Assembly: GCA_021372535.1 (NCBI GenBank)
Contig: JAJFUH010000187.1
Location: forward strand, 1-35,780
Length of the DNA stretch: 35,780 nt
Direction of reading: 5' to 3'
From: a bacterium
GTDB lineage: Bacteria; Latescibacterota; Latescibacteria; Latescibacterales; Latescibacteraceae
Shown here: positions 16,842 through 25,693 of the stretch, piece by piece
Numbering within the stretch: position 1 is the stretch's first letter
How the letters are laid out: each line of letters begins with the position of its first letter
Position numbers and translations under genes: made by a program
Notes under the pieces: model-generated
Seen by the model: the letters and a program-made list of their open reading frames with translations, nothing else
Told to the model about the DNA's origin: nothing
Databases searched by the model: none

Positions 16842-16863
16842 CATGCTGAACGTGGTTCAGCAT
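16842..16863. repeat. Small palindromic intergenic repeat
   Basis: CATGCTGAAC-GTG-GTTCAGCATC: a perfect 9-bp stem (16843-16851 with 16855-16863) and a 3-nt loop. The wording (GTCATGCTGAAC...GTTCAGCAT) resembles a palindrome found dispersed in many bacterial genomes. Confidence 0.6.
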
Positions 16864-16885
16864 CTTGTGATAAAACTTATATTAT

Positions 16886-16935
16886 AAAAAAGCCCTGTGA
16901 AAATTCCTCTTCGGAAATCACAGGGCTTTTTAAAA
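16886..16935. terminator. Bidirectional intrinsic terminator
   Basis: AGCCCTGTGA (16891-16900) pairs with TCACAGGGCT (16918-16927), and the inner AATTCC/GGAAAT pairs further. It is flanked by A-runs on the left and T-runs on the right, so it can stop both the + strand HicB transcript and the minus-strand MFS transcript, whose stop is about 25 bp away. Confidence 0.9.
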
Positions 16936-16960
16936 AGTCCGGTTCGGTCGTAACCCGTTG

Positions 16961-18217
16961 TCAGCTCTTCGGTCTGGTGATGGTCAATGCCAGAACCGCG
17001 CCTACGAGGCAGACAACTCCCGCCGGTAAAAACGCCATGAGGAACGAGCCGGTCGTTTCACGAACGAAACCGCCGAGCATCGGCCCCGCAATGCCCGCTA
17101 TACCATAAGCGGTGAACACGAACGGATAGTTCGATCCCACATTTTTTGTTCCGAAAAGATCGGCGGTCGCTGTCGGGAACAGTGCAAAGTTGCCGCCGAA
17201 ATTAAATCCGATCGCGGAAGCATAGATTGCCAGCATTATTGCCGTGGTACCCATCTTGTAAAAGGTCAGCATGAGAAATCCCTGGATGAGGCACATGAGG
17301 AAAATCGCGGTCTTGGGACCGATATTATCCGATATCTTTCCCCATGCGATTCTTCCGAGACCGTTGAAAATGGCGTACCATGCCATGGCCGTTCCCGCGG
17401 CTGCTTTTGCGGTTGCCTCATCGAGACCCGAGGATTTCAGTGAATCGATGCCAAAAAGCGCAATGGTTCCGATAACCATGAGTCCGGCCATACCTCCGAA
17501 AACAAAGATAAGCCAGATTGTCCAGAACTGTACCTTTTTGAGAATCTCCTGCCAGATATAGTCACGGCCTGCGGCTTTCTTTGACCCTCCGGCCGCTGCG
17601 GACGGCGGTACATACCCGGCGGGAACATACCCTTCGGGAGGATTGACCATCCAGATCGACCCGATGAGAACCATCACGGCGAAAGCGATACCATACCACA
17701 GAAATACCGATTGAACGCCGTACTTATCGACAAGGCCGAACCACGAGCCTCCGACCTTCACCCAGATTGTGGCGCCAAAACCGAATCCCGCCACGGCGAG
17801 ACCGGATATGAGTCCCTTTTTATCGGGAAACCACTTCATTCCCACTGCGATGGGCACCACATATGCAAGTCCGATGCCTGCACCGCCGATAATACCAATG
17901 CAGATGAGCTGCATGATGAATGAATTTCCGAACAGTCCGCCAAGAATATAACCGGCGCCGAGCACGAGTCCACCCGAGAGGGCGAGCGGTTTCGGACCGA
18001 CTTTCCTCATCTGGATACCGGCAAAAATCATGACGAGCGCAAAGGTGAACAGGCCCGCTGAAAATATCGCCTGTGTCTGAGGAGTCGTGAAATTATAGGG
18101 GGCTTCCTTCAACGCCTTGGTGAAGACCGACCATGCATATATCGCACCAAGCGCAAGTTGAATGAGGATCGCTCCGAAAACCACCATCCATCGATTGAAT
18201 ACTTTTTCGTTTGCCAT
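16961..18217 (-). CDS. OFA-family MFS transporter (oxalate/formate antiporter-like)
   Basis: A 418-aa inner-membrane protein with about 12 membrane segments. The N-terminal NRWMVVFGAILIQLALGAIYAWSVF is characteristic of the oxalate:formate antiporter branch of the major facilitator superfamily. The loop between helices 6 and 7 carries NPPEGYVPAGYVPP and GRDYIWQEILKKVQFWTIW, also typical of OFA members. The GRIAWGKISDNIGPK motif is the MFS A-like motif between helices 8 and 9. Substrates in the family include carboxylates such as oxalate and formate. It follows acetyl-CoA synthetase on the same strand about 106 bp away, so an acetate or other monocarboxylate substrate is a reasonable guess only. 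It ends at a strong bidirectional terminator. Confidence 0.88.
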   Translation of the reverse strand: MANEKVFNRWMVVFGAILIQLALGAIYAWSVFTKALKEAPYNFTTPQTQAIFSAGLFTFALVMIFAGIQMRKVGPKPLALSGGLVLGAGYILGGLFGNSFIMQLICIGIIGGAGIGLAYVVPIAVGMKWFPDKKGLISGLAVAGFGFGATIWVKVGGSWFGLVDKYGVQSVFLWYGIAFAVMVLIGSIWMVNPPEGYVPAGYVPPSAAAGGSKKAAGRDYIWQEILKKVQFWTIWLIFVFGGMAGLMVIGTIALFGIDSLKSSGLDEATAKAAAGTAMAWYAIFNGLGRIAWGKISDNIGPKTAIFLMCLIQGFLMLTFYKMGTTAIMLAIYASAIGFNFGGNFALFPTATADLFGTKNVGSNYPFVFTAYGIAGIAGPMLGGFVRETTGSFLMAFLPAGVVCLVGAVLALTITRPKS

Positions 18218-18252
18218 AGACCCTCCGGTTCATTTCAAATGTACGTAGTATG

Positions 18253-18290
18253 AAACATGCGGCCACGTTTTCCGCAACCGCATGTTTTTT
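18253..18290 (+). terminator. Hairpin with T-tract between acs and the MFS gene
   Basis: AAACATGCGG (18253-18262) pairs with CCGCATGTTT (18278-18287), and the + strand reading ends in TTTTTT. The T-tract faces the + strand, on which no gene is seen; read on the minus strand it has no T-tract and is more likely an intercistronic stem between acs and the transporter. Confidence 0.45.
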
Positions 18291-18323
18291 AAAATACATC
18301 AAAATACGACATGACGGTCGAGT

Positions 18324-20303
18324 CTATATGATCCTCTCATCGATGAGTTTTTTGACCACATCCGGATCAAGGAGTGTCGAAATGTCACCAAGTTCACCTG
18401 TATCATTGGCTGCGATCTTTTTGAGGATACGGCGCATGATTTTACCCGAACGGGTCTTGGGAAGGGCATCGGTGAACTGAATCTTATCCGGAGATGCTAT
18501 GGGGCCGATCTCCTTACGGATATGGGCAACGAGTTCTTTTTTCAGGTTTTCGGACTTCTCGACACCCTCGTTAAGAGTCACAAACACATAGAGAGCCTGA
18601 CCCTTGATTTCATGAGGGAAACCGACAACGGCAGCTTCGGCGACAGCGCTGTGGCTGACCAGGGCGCTTTCGACCTCGGCTGTACCGATACGGTGACCGG
18701 ATATGTTGATGACATCGTCGACTCGTCCCATCAGCCAGAAGTCACCCTCTTCGTCGATACGGGCGCCATCACCGGTGAAGTAATATCCTTTATACTGTAC
18801 CCAGTACATTTCAATAAAACGCTGGTGGTCGCCATATACTGTGCGCATGATTCCCGGCCATGGCCTTTTGATAACAAGGTACCCGCCTTCATTGGTACCG
18901 CACAGGGAGCCGTCCTCGCGGAGAATCGCAGGCTCGACGCCAAAGAACGGGCGGCTCGCCGAACCGGGTTTGGTCGGCATGCATCCGGGCAGCGGTGTGA
19001 TGAGAATTCCACCGGTCTCGGTCTGCCACCATGTATCGACAATCGGGCATTTCGAGCGTCCGACAGTATCGAAATACCACATCCATGCCTCGGGATTGAT
19101 CGGTTCGCCGACTGTACCGAGCAGCCTGAGCTTGGAAAGATTGTGCTTGGTTACCCAATCGGAACCTTTGCTCGCGATAGCGCGGATTGCGGTCGGTGCG
19201 GTATAGAATATCGTTACGCCGTACTTTTCGCAGATATCCCAGAAACGGTCGGGTTCCGGATATGTCGGCACGCCCTCGAACATGACCGAGGTCGCATGGT
19301 TCGCAAGGGGACCATATACGATATACGAATGACCGGTCACCCAGCCGATATCGGCGGTGCACCAGTAGATATCATTCTCATGATAATCGAAGATGTATTT
19401 ATGAGTCACGCTTGTGTAGAGGAGATAACCGCCGGTTGAGTGAAGCACACCCTTGGGTTTTCCCGTGGAACCGGAGGTATAGAGAATGAACAGAGGGTCT
19501 TCGGCATCCATGTGCTCGGGCTCGCATTCATCGGACACTTTCGCCATGAGTTCATGCCACCAGAAATCACGGCCTTTCTCCATATGTGTTTCAACATCTC
19601 TGCGCTGATAACAGATTACCGATTTTATCGAGGGACAGGCATTATCCTTGAGCGCCTCGTCGGCGTTAATCTTGAGAGGAATCGCCTTGCTGCCGCGGAG
19701 CGAGACATTGGAGGTAATGAGAACCGAGCATTTTGAATCCTGAATGCGTCCCTGGAGCGCCTCTGCGGAAAACCCGCCGAATACGATCGAATGGATCGCT
19801 CCAATTCTCGTACAGGCAAGCATTGCAATCGGGAGTTCGGGGATCATGGGCATATAGATGCAAACCCGGTCGCCCTTTTTAACTCCCTGAGATTTCAGAA
19901 CATTCGCAAATTTCTTGACTTCCGTATACAGCTCTTTATAGGAGATATGCCTGTCCTCGTTCGGATCGTCTCCTACCCACAGAATCGCTGTTTTGTCGCC
20001 TTTTCCGGCTTTTACATGACGGTCGAGGCAGTTATGGGAAACGTTGATCTTTCCACCGTCAAACCATTTTATTATGATTTTATCTTTGTCAAACGAATAT
20101 ACTTTATCCCATTTTTTAAACCAGTCAAGCGTTTCGGCCTGTTCTCCCCAGAATCCGTCAGGATCCTCAAGCGACCGCTTGAACATCTTTTCGTATTGTT
20201 CCATGGAACTGATATGAGCTTTTGCCCTGAAGGAATCGGGAACAGGAAACTTACGCTGCTCTGTCATGAGGTTGGTGATGTTCTGTTTCGGTTGTTCAGA
20301 CAT
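18324..20303 (-). CDS. acs: Acetyl-CoA synthetase (AMP-forming)
   Basis: A 659-aa adenylate-forming enzyme converting acetate, ATP and CoA to acetyl-CoA. The length and all core motifs match Acs: P-loop-like [54 protein letters not shown], the [21 protein letters not shown] hinge region, and the C-terminal [14 protein letters not shown] whose Lys is the catalytic residue regulated by acetylation. The start follows AGAAGGAG by six bases. It is the first gene of an acs-MFS pair, and its 5' region holds a hairpin and two direct repeats. It would allow growth on or scavenging of acetate. Confidence 0.96.
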   Translation of the reverse strand: MSEQPKQNITNLMTEQRKFPVPDSFRAKAHISSMEQYEKMFKRSLEDPDGFWGEQAETLDWFKKWDKVYSFDKDKIIIKWFDGGKINVSHNCLDRHVKAGKGDKTAILWVGDDPNEDRHISYKELYTEVKKFANVLKSQGVKKGDRVCIYMPMIPELPIAMLACTRIGAIHSIVFGGFSAEALQGRIQDSKCSVLITSNVSLRGSKAIPLKINADEALKDNACPSIKSVICYQRRDVETHMEKGRDFWWHELMAKVSDECEPEHMDAEDPLFILYTSGSTGKPKGVLHSTGGYLLYTSVTHKYIFDYHENDIYWCTADIGWVTGHSYIVYGPLANHATSVMFEGVPTYPEPDRFWDICEKYGVTIFYTAPTAIRAIASKGSDWVTKHNLSKLRLLGTVGEPINPEAWMWYFDTVGRSKCPIVDTWWQTETGGILITPLPGCMPTKPGSASRPFFGVEPAILREDGSLCGTNEGGYLVIKRPWPGIMRTVYGDHQRFIEMYWVQYKGYYFTGDGARIDEEGDFWLMGRVDDVINISGHRIGTAEVESALVSHSAVAEAAVVGFPHEIKGQALYVFVTLNEGVEKSENLKKELVAHIRKEIGPIASPDKIQFTDALPKTRSGKIMRRILKKIAANDTGELGDISTLLDPDVVKKLIDERII

Positions 20304-20565
20304 GTGGTTCTCCTTCTGCGGATGAGGTTGGACTGAAGCGAAACACTATTTTTTTTATTAAAGTGTTGTCTCAGTTCCCGTTTGGAGAAAAACGGGAAAT
20401 ACGTATACTCGCTGCGCTGATCTGCGTCGCAACGGGTAAAAAGGGTAATTACTCATATATGAGGATACGAAAAAACATGATATACGCTCGCCGCGCTGCG
20501 CATCGTAGCAGTGGGTAAGAAATGTGCGAGAATAAGGAAATTATCATGAGAAAGCCAGAATTATA
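20304..20565. promoter_or_regulatory. Upstream region of acs with hairpin and paired direct repeats
   Basis: TTCCCGTTT (20375-20383) pairs perfectly with AAACGGGAA (20390-20398). Two imperfect copies of a TATACGCTCGC(C/T)GCGCTG...GCA(A/G)(C/T)GGGTAA unit follow at 20402-20442 and 20479-20520, 77 bp apart. They lie upstream of acs on the minus strand and could be operators, or simply dispersed repeats. No promoter is clear. Confidence 0.4.
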
Positions 20566-20651
20566 TGGTGCCCGAGACCGGATTTGAACCGGTACAGCCG
20601 TGGGCCACTACCCCCTCAAGATAGCGTGTCTACCAATTCCACCACTCGGGC
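20566..20651 (-). tRNA. tRNA-Leu (anticodon GAG)
   Basis: An 86-nt tRNA with CCA encoded at 20566-20568. The acceptor stem is GCCCGAG/CTCGGGC, the D-arm region GTGGTGGAATTGGTAGACACG is typical of leucine isoacceptors, the anticodon loop CTTGAGG gives GAG, a long class II variable arm follows, and the T-arm is CCGG-TTCAAAT-CCGG. It lies about 110 bp downstream of secG on the same strand, a common secG-tRNA-Leu arrangement. Confidence 0.97.
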
Positions 20652-20764
20652 ATTCATAAACAGTATTTTTTTTGTCTGCCGGATTACGGTTTATCGTTTC
20701 CGGTTGAAAAAGTTTTTAATGAACCATTCACATAAATCCACAATCATAAACTGCAAAAACCAGT

Positions 20765-21181
20765 TTATTTCTTCTCTTCCTGTGCCGGAGCATTCTGAGA
20801 CGGAGTCGTCTCAGAACCGGTTTGCGCATTATCGCCGGCGGCAGGTGTCGACACAGGCATTTCGGTTGTAACCGCCGAGCTTGAAGGAGAAGAAGCCGCT
20901 CCGCTTTCAATAAGAGCCCGCTGAATCGCACTCTGGGAAACACGGCCCGGTTTAACGAAATTGAGCGATATCGATGTCAGCATGAAGAGTATCGCGAACG
21001 CTGTCGTTGCCTTGGCAAGGAACGGCGCAGCTCCTCTGCCGCCGAAAACTCCGCCTGTCATTCCGGATCCGCCGAAGGTTCCCGCCAGTCCGCCACCCTT
21101 GCTCGACTGCAGAAGCACTGATATGACAAGGGCAATACAGACGATAACATGAACTATCAGTATAAGAACATACAGAAACAT
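20765..21181 (-). CDS. secG: Preprotein translocase subunit SecG
   Basis: A 138-aa protein from the ATG at 21181, chosen because GGAAGGTAAGG precedes it and because the longer frame to 21289 adds 36 unrelated residues. Two membrane spans (about 2-22, FLYVLILIVHVIVCIALVI, and 50-70, TTAFAILFMLTSISLNFV) flank the signature LLQSSKGGGLAGTFGGSGMT loop of SecG. SecG helps SecYE and SecA move proteins across the inner membrane. The tail beyond ~80 is a Ser/Thr/Ala/Pro-rich extension ending QEEKK, longer than in E. coli. It lies downstream of tpiA, an association common in bacteria. Confidence 0.94.
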   Translation of the reverse strand: MFLYVLILIVHVIVCIALVISVLLQSSKGGGLAGTFGGSGMTGGVFGGRGAAPFLAKATTAFAILFMLTSISLNFVKPGRVSQSAIQRALIESGAASSPSSSAVTTEMPVSTPAAGDNAQTGSETTPSQNAPAQEEKK

Positions 21182-21316
21182 TATAAACCTTACCTTCCCA
21201 AAACATGTATAATGATTTCTGGTTTCTCTTTTATGGTAGAAAAAGTGTTGACCGGTATTCTCGACCATAGAGTAGCGCTGATAAAACACAAACGATAAAT
21301 CTAAACCTTATGAAAC

Positions 21317-22072
21317 TTACAACGCCGCGCGGATGATGCCTTCGAACGATTCGGCATCGAGAGCAGCCCCACCAATCAGTCCGCCGTCTATATCAGGTTG
21401 CGCAAGAAGTTCGCGGGCATTTCCGGGTTTCATGCTGCCGCCGTACTGAATCCTTGTTTCCGCTGCCGCTTTCTTCCCGAACAAACCCTCAAGCAGTCCC
21501 CTGATAAAGGCGTGTACTTCCTGAGCTTGTTCAACAGTAGCGGTTAGACCGGTGCCGATAGCCCAAACCGGTTCGTACGCTATCACCGTTCCATGAAACT
21601 CATCCGCTCTCAGATTTGTTAATGCACCCTTCACCTGGCGCTCGACTACTTTCCGGGTTATTCCGTTTTCACGCTCTTCCCGCGTTTCACCGACACACAC
21701 AATCGGGGTGATCCCGGCTTTAATCGCAGATTGAACTTTTTTTGCGACTATTTCATCGCTTTCATGAAAGTACGTTCTTCGTTCAGAGTGTCCCAATATA
21801 ACGTATTCACAGCCCAGAGTCAAGAGCATATTGGCCGATATTTCGCCGGTAAATGCACCTTTCTGCTCCCAGTGCATGTTCTGCGCGCCGAGCGCTATAG
21901 TGGTTCCCTTTATACCTTCACCTGCCGCCGCAAGAGAGGTAAAGGGCGGGCAGACTACAATCTCCACGTCCTCTATTCCGGAAACTTTTTCGGCAATCGC
22001 ATGAACCAGCGTTTGAGCCTCACGGTGATTCATGTGCATTTTCCAGTTGCCGGCGATGATGATTTTTCTCAT
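21317..22072 (-). CDS. tpiA: Triosephosphate isomerase
   Basis: A 251-aa TIM barrel interconverting dihydroxyacetone phosphate and glyceraldehyde 3-phosphate. The catalytic residues are all visible: AGNWKMHMN (N/K), ILGHSERRTYFHE (His) and AYEPVWAIGTG (Glu), with the flexible loop 6 and the phosphate-binding YGGSMKPGN and GGLIGGAAL. The length is standard. AAAGGA lies six bases before the ATG. It is separated from pgk by about 97 bp that hold a long palindrome. Confidence 0.97.
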   Translation of the reverse strand: MRKIIIAGNWKMHMNHREAQTLVHAIAEKVSGIEDVEIVVCPPFTSLAAAGEGIKGTTIALGAQNMHWEQKGAFTGEISANMLLTLGCEYVILGHSERRTYFHESDEIVAKKVQSAIKAGITPIVCVGETREERENGITRKVVERQVKGALTNLRADEFHGTVIAYEPVWAIGTGLTATVEQAQEVHAFIRGLLEGLFGKKAAAETRIQYGGSMKPGNARELLAQPDIDGGLIGGAALDAESFEGIIRAAL

Positions 22073-22095
22073 GATAGTCCTTTAGCAGAAAAGTT

Positions 22096-22156
22096 CCACG
22101 AAGGCACAAAGGCATAAAATTGTTTAAATTATAATTTTACCTTCGTGTCTTCGTGG
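22096..22156. repeat. 61-bp near-palindrome between pgk and tpiA (dispersed repeat family)
   Basis: CCACGAAGGCACAAAGG at the left (22096-22112) matches the reverse complement of the right end CCTTCGTGTCTTCGTGG in 15 of 17 positions, and the inner TAAAATT/AATTTTA pairs as well. The right arm is the CTTCGTGTCTTCGTGGTTA wording recurring in diverged form at 10.85 kb (TTGTGTCTTTGTG). It can fold into a long stem in RNA between the pgk and tpiA cistrons. Confidence 0.75.
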
Positions 22157-22169
22157 TTATTTGTTATAT

Positions 22170-23366
22170 TCACCCTCGATTGAGCGCCTGAACTCCCGGA
22201 AGTATTTTCCCTTCGAGCAGTTCAAGGGAAGCACCGCCGCCGGTCGAAATGTGACTCATCCTGTCCTCCATCCCGAATTTGGCGATCGCCGCCGCGGAAT
22301 CACCGCCGCCGATAACGGTAACCGTTCCTTTCGCGGTTGCATCGGCCATAGCCTGCGCTATCGCTTTCGTTCCGTTCGCGAACGTTTCCATCTCAAACAC
22401 ACCCATCGGGCCATTCCACACAACAGTTCCCGCGCCTTTAATTTTTGATGTATAGAGCTCAACGGTTTTCGGCCCGATATCGAGACCTTCCCAGTCTTTC
22501 GGTATGGCATCGGAATCGACATATCGTGTCCTGGCGTCGTTTTCGAATTTATCGGCTATCATGCAGTCGACCGGAAGGAGAAACTCGCAGGACGAAGCTT
22601 TGACCTTCTCCAGGATATCACGGGCCATATCCACTCGTTCGGCCTCCAGAATCGACTTGCCGATCTCGAGTCCCATGGCCTTGTAGAATGTATACGCCAT
22701 CCCTCCGCCGATGAGAAGAGTATCTGCCTTGTCGAGCAGGGTGGTTATCACATCGATCTTGCCGGAAATCTTGACTCCGCCGATAACGGCCACAAAGGGG
22801 CGTTTCGGTTCCTTGACCGCGCTGTCGAGATAATCGATTTCCTTCTTGAGAAGATAACCCGAGGCAACCTCTTTGAGATAACGTGTGATTCCTTCGGTGG
22901 AAGCATGGGCACGGTGCGCAGTACCGAATGCATCGTTCACATACACATCGGCAAGCGATGCGAGTTTTTGTGCAAATTCAGGATCGTTCGCTTCCTCCTC
23001 CTTATGGAAACGGAGATTTTCAAGAAGAACCACATCGCCCGGTTTCATCTCCGAAACCATGGCTTCGACAGCGGAGCCAACACAGTCCGGCGCAAGCTTC
23101 ACCGGCTTGTTGAGATGCCTGCCGAGACTTTTCGCCACCGGCGCGAGGCTCATCTCGGGTACGGGTTTCCCTTTGGGACGTCCCAGATGGCTCATGAGAA
23201 TGAGTTTCCCACCCTTGTCGAGTATGTAGCGTATGGTCGGAAGCGAGGCGACAATGCGCTTTTCATCGGTAATATTCCGGTTCTCGTCGAGGGGAACGTT
23301 AAAATCACAACGGACGATGACCCGTTTGCCCTTGAGATCAATATCGTTTACAGTCTTGATAGCCAT
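22170..23366 (-). CDS. pgk: Phosphoglycerate kinase
   Basis: A 398-aa glycolytic enzyme transferring phosphate from 1,3-bisphosphoglycerate to ADP. Motifs are textbook: VRCDFNVPLDENR at the N-terminus, LMSHLGRPKG, LLENLRFHKEEE, VNDAFGTAHRAHAST, FVAVIGGVKISGKI, NGPMGVFE and GGGDSAAAIAKFG before the C-terminal STGGGASLELLEGK. AGGTGAG lies just before the ATG. It stands third from last in the minus-strand run pfk-fba-gap-pgk-tpiA-secG. A 9-bp perfect hairpin occupies the gap between gap and pgk. Confidence 0.97.
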   Translation of the reverse strand: MAIKTVNDIDLKGKRVIVRCDFNVPLDENRNITDEKRIVASLPTIRYILDKGGKLILMSHLGRPKGKPVPEMSLAPVAKSLGRHLNKPVKLAPDCVGSAVEAMVSEMKPGDVVLLENLRFHKEEEANDPEFAQKLASLADVYVNDAFGTAHRAHASTEGITRYLKEVASGYLLKKEIDYLDSAVKEPKRPFVAVIGGVKISGKIDVITTLLDKADTLLIGGGMAYTFYKAMGLEIGKSILEAERVDMARDILEKVKASSCEFLLPVDCMIADKFENDARTRYVDSDAIPKDWEGLDIGPKTVELYTSKIKGAGTVVWNGPMGVFEMETFANGTKAIAQAMADATAKGTVTVIGGGDSAAAIAKFGMEDRMSHISTGGGASLELLEGKILPGVQALNRG

Positions 23367-23392
23367 TCATCTCACCTCGGTCTGACAAGTAA

Positions 23393-23426
23393 ATCCCGCG
23401 GCTGCTCTCGTAAGCATCCGCGGGAT
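23393..23426. promoter_or_regulatory. Intercistronic hairpin between gap and pgk
   Basis: ATCCCGCGG (23393-23401) pairs perfectly with CCGCGGGAT (23418-23426) around a 16-nt loop. There is no T-tract on the minus strand, so it may act as an mRNA-stabilising or processing stem and not as a terminator. Confidence 0.5.
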
Positions 23427-23450
23427 ACCATTTTACTGTTTACAACGCCC

Positions 23451-24458
23451 TTACTTTGCCATGAGTTTGAAAAGGTCGATGCACCGGTTCGAATAACCCC
23501 ACTCGTTATCGTACCATGAAAATACTTTGACCATGGTGCCTTCCATTACCGAGGTCATTTGGCCGTCAATGATCGACGATGCGGGATTTCCGATAACATC
23601 GCTCGAAACGATCGGATCATCGGTATACTCGAGGATGCCCTTCAACTCGCCATTTGCGGCTGCCTTGAATGCGTTATTCACCTCTTCGATGGTGACCGCA
23701 CGTTTGAGCTCGCACACGCAGTCGGTCAGTGAGGCATCGGGTGTGGGTACGCGGACACTGACGCCGTCCAGTTTCCCCTTGAGCTCGGGAAGAACCTTAC
23801 CGACAGCGCGGGCGGCGCCGGTTGTGGTGGGGATCATGTTGATCGCGCCAGCACGGGCTCTCCGGAGGTCTTTATGAACCTGGTCGAGAATTTTCTGGTC
23901 GTTCGTGTATGAATGGATCGTGGTCATGAATCCCTTGACAATCCCGAACTTCTCGTGGAGAACCTTCGCCATGGGAGCCAGGCTGTTTGTGGTGCACGAT
24001 GCATTCGAAATCATGGTGTCGGCCGAGGTCAGAATGTTGTCGTTCACGCCCATGACAATCACCTTGATCTTGGATTCGCCCTTGCTCTTGGGGGGAACCG
24101 AGAGAAGCACTTTTTTCGCGCCGGCATCGATGTGTTTCTGCAATCCGGCATCATCAGCGAATATACCGGTCGATTCGAGTACCATTGTGGCACCGAGTTT
24201 TCCCCACGGAATATTTGCGGGATCCTTCTCGGAAAATACGAGGACCTTCTTGCCGTTGACAATGATGCCGTCAGCCGCTGCCTCGACAGTACCTTTGAAC
24301 TTGCCCTGTGTCGAATCATATTTCAGCAGATGAGCCATTGTCTTGGTATCCATAAGATCGTTGATACCGACAACCTCAAAGCCGCCATCCGCAATCGCCG
24401 CACGGAAAACGAGCTTGCCGATACGGCCGAAACCATTGATTCCGATTTTGATAGCCAT
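23451..24458 (-). CDS. gap: Glyceraldehyde-3-phosphate dehydrogenase, type I
   Basis: A 335-aa enzyme oxidising glyceraldehyde 3-phosphate with NAD and phosphate. The NAD fold is [15 protein letters not shown], the catalytic cysteine sits in [13 protein letters not shown], the catalytic His in TIHSYTNDQ, and the phosphate loops are [10 protein letters not shown] and [12 protein letters not shown]. The C-terminus has [14 protein letters not shown] near residue 34 (GINDLMD) argues for NAD preference. AAAGGA precedes the ATG. It follows fba by 29 bp. Confidence 0.97.
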   Translation of the reverse strand: MAIKIGINGFGRIGKLVFRAAIADGGFEVVGINDLMDTKTMAHLLKYDSTQGKFKGTVEAAADGIIVNGKKVLVFSEKDPANIPWGKLGATMVLESTGIFADDAGLQKHIDAGAKKVLLSVPPKSKGESKIKVIVMGVNDNILTSADTMISNASCTTNSLAPMAKVLHEKFGIVKGFMTTIHSYTNDQKILDQVHKDLRRARAGAINMIPTTTGAARAVGKVLPELKGKLDGVSVRVPTPDASLTDCVCELKRAVTIEEVNNAFKAAANGELKGILEYTDDPIVSSDVIGNPASSIIDGQMTSVMEGTMVKVFSWYDNEWGYSNRCIDLFKLMAK

Positions 24459-24487
24459 GGTAAATCCTTTCTTTCTTCGTGTGAGGA

Positions 24488-25495
24488 TTACAACAAACCG
24501 CTCTTCTTGTAAAAGTCAATCATATCATTGAGCGAAACCGGTTTGAAATCTCCGGCATGCCCCGCAGTGCCGAGATCGCGCATTTTCTGAGCAACGAGTT
24601 TTGTGAGTGCATCACGGGCCGGTTTCATATAATCGCGGGGATCGAACTTATCGGGAGTTTCCACAAAGACTTTACGGATAGCACCCGTAATCGCAATACG
24701 GCCGTCGGTGTCGATATTCACCTTCCGCACACCGAAGGGTATGGCCGACTGAATGGCGCTCATGGGAACGCCCTTTGCCTGGGGCATTTTGCCGCCATAT
24801 TTATTGACAACCGCCACCAGATCTTCCGGCACGCTCGACGAGCCGTGCATAACGAGCGGGGTCTCCGGTATCCGTCTGTGTATTTCCTGTACGATATCGA
24901 TCGCAAGTTTCGGTTCGGCTTTGAATTTGTAAGCGCCATGGGAAGTACCGATTGCAACCGCCAGAGCATCGACCTTCGTTTTCTTGACAAAATCAACTGC
25001 CTGGTCGGGATCGGTCAGGTGGACTTTCCCCGATCCGACGCCGTCCTCGATACCACCGAGTGTGCCGAGCTCCGCTTCCACTGTTACTCCGAGGGGGTGG
25101 GCATATTCGATAACACTCATGGTCACCGCTAAATTTTCCTCGTAGGTTGTCGGAGTTTTACTGTCCTCCTTGAGGGAACCGTCTATCATGACCGATGTGA
25201 ATCCGAGCGCAATCGCCTGCTTGCAGGTATCCAGACTGTTGCCATGATCGAGATGCATGGCGATGGGTATGTCCGGATTTTCTTCCGCCGCTGCCAGCAT
25301 GAGGTGTTTCAGGTAGGTGAAATTCGAGTACTTGAGCGCCCCGCGGGAAGCCTGTATGATAACCGGTGACCGGGTTTCCTGCGCAGCAGCCATGATAGCC
25401 TGTATCTGCTCCATGTTATTGACATTAAATGCGCCGACAGCGTAATTTCCCTTTGCCGCTTCCAGGAGGAGCTGCCGCATCGGAACTAATGGCAT
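24488..25495 (-). CDS. fba: Class II fructose-bisphosphate aldolase
   Basis: A 335-aa zinc-dependent aldolase cleaving fructose 1,6-bisphosphate. Visible are [17 protein letters not shown], the zinc and active-site segment [31 protein letters not shown] (zinc Glu), [19 protein letters not shown] and [11 protein letters not shown]. The length agrees with the Fba/GatY-like class IIB group. AAAGG precedes the start. It is second in the glycolytic run, with a 198-bp gap from pfk that carries an inverted repeat. Confidence 0.96.
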   Translation of the reverse strand: MPLVPMRQLLLEAAKGNYAVGAFNVNNMEQIQAIMAAAQETRSPVIIQASRGALKYSNFTYLKHLMLAAAEENPDIPIAMHLDHGNSLDTCKQAIALGFTSVMIDGSLKEDSKTPTTYEENLAVTMSVIEYAHPLGVTVEAELGTLGGIEDGVGSGKVHLTDPDQAVDFVKKTKVDALAVAIGTSHGAYKFKAEPKLAIDIVQEIHRRIPETPLVMHGSSSVPEDLVAVVNKYGGKMPQAKGVPMSAIQSAIPFGVRKVNIDTDGRIAITGAIRKVFVETPDKFDPRDYMKPARDALTKLVAQKMRDLGTAGHAGDFKPVSLNDMIDFYKKSGLL

Positions 25496-25570
25496 GGGAG
25501 TACCTTTCTCAATCGTGAAAGTGCGTTATAATAAAATCCCGGTGAAAACACTTTATGCGTGGATATCAGC

Positions 25571-25632
25571 TGTCAAGGATCGGCACGAATTCCCGATTAA
25601 TAATTCGGGGACGGATTTACATGCCCTTGACA
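25571..25632. repeat. Nested inverted repeat between pfk and fba
   Basis: TGTCAAGG (25571-25578) is complementary to CCTTGACA (25625-25632), and an inner CCCGA/TCGGG pair (25592-25596 with 25605-25609) forms a second stem. The wording AATTCCCGATTAATAATTCGGGG suggests a dispersed palindrome, not a terminator; no T-tract follows. Confidence 0.6.
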
Positions 25633-25693
25633 GCAATAAAAACCACATATTTCATAATCGGGCGCATGGAAAAGATACTTTTTCATCGCCCTC

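Noticed and set aside
18522-19439. A 305-aa open frame on the + strand inside acs.
   Set aside because: It lies fully inside the acetyl-CoA synthetase gene on the opposite strand, and has no motifs of its own.
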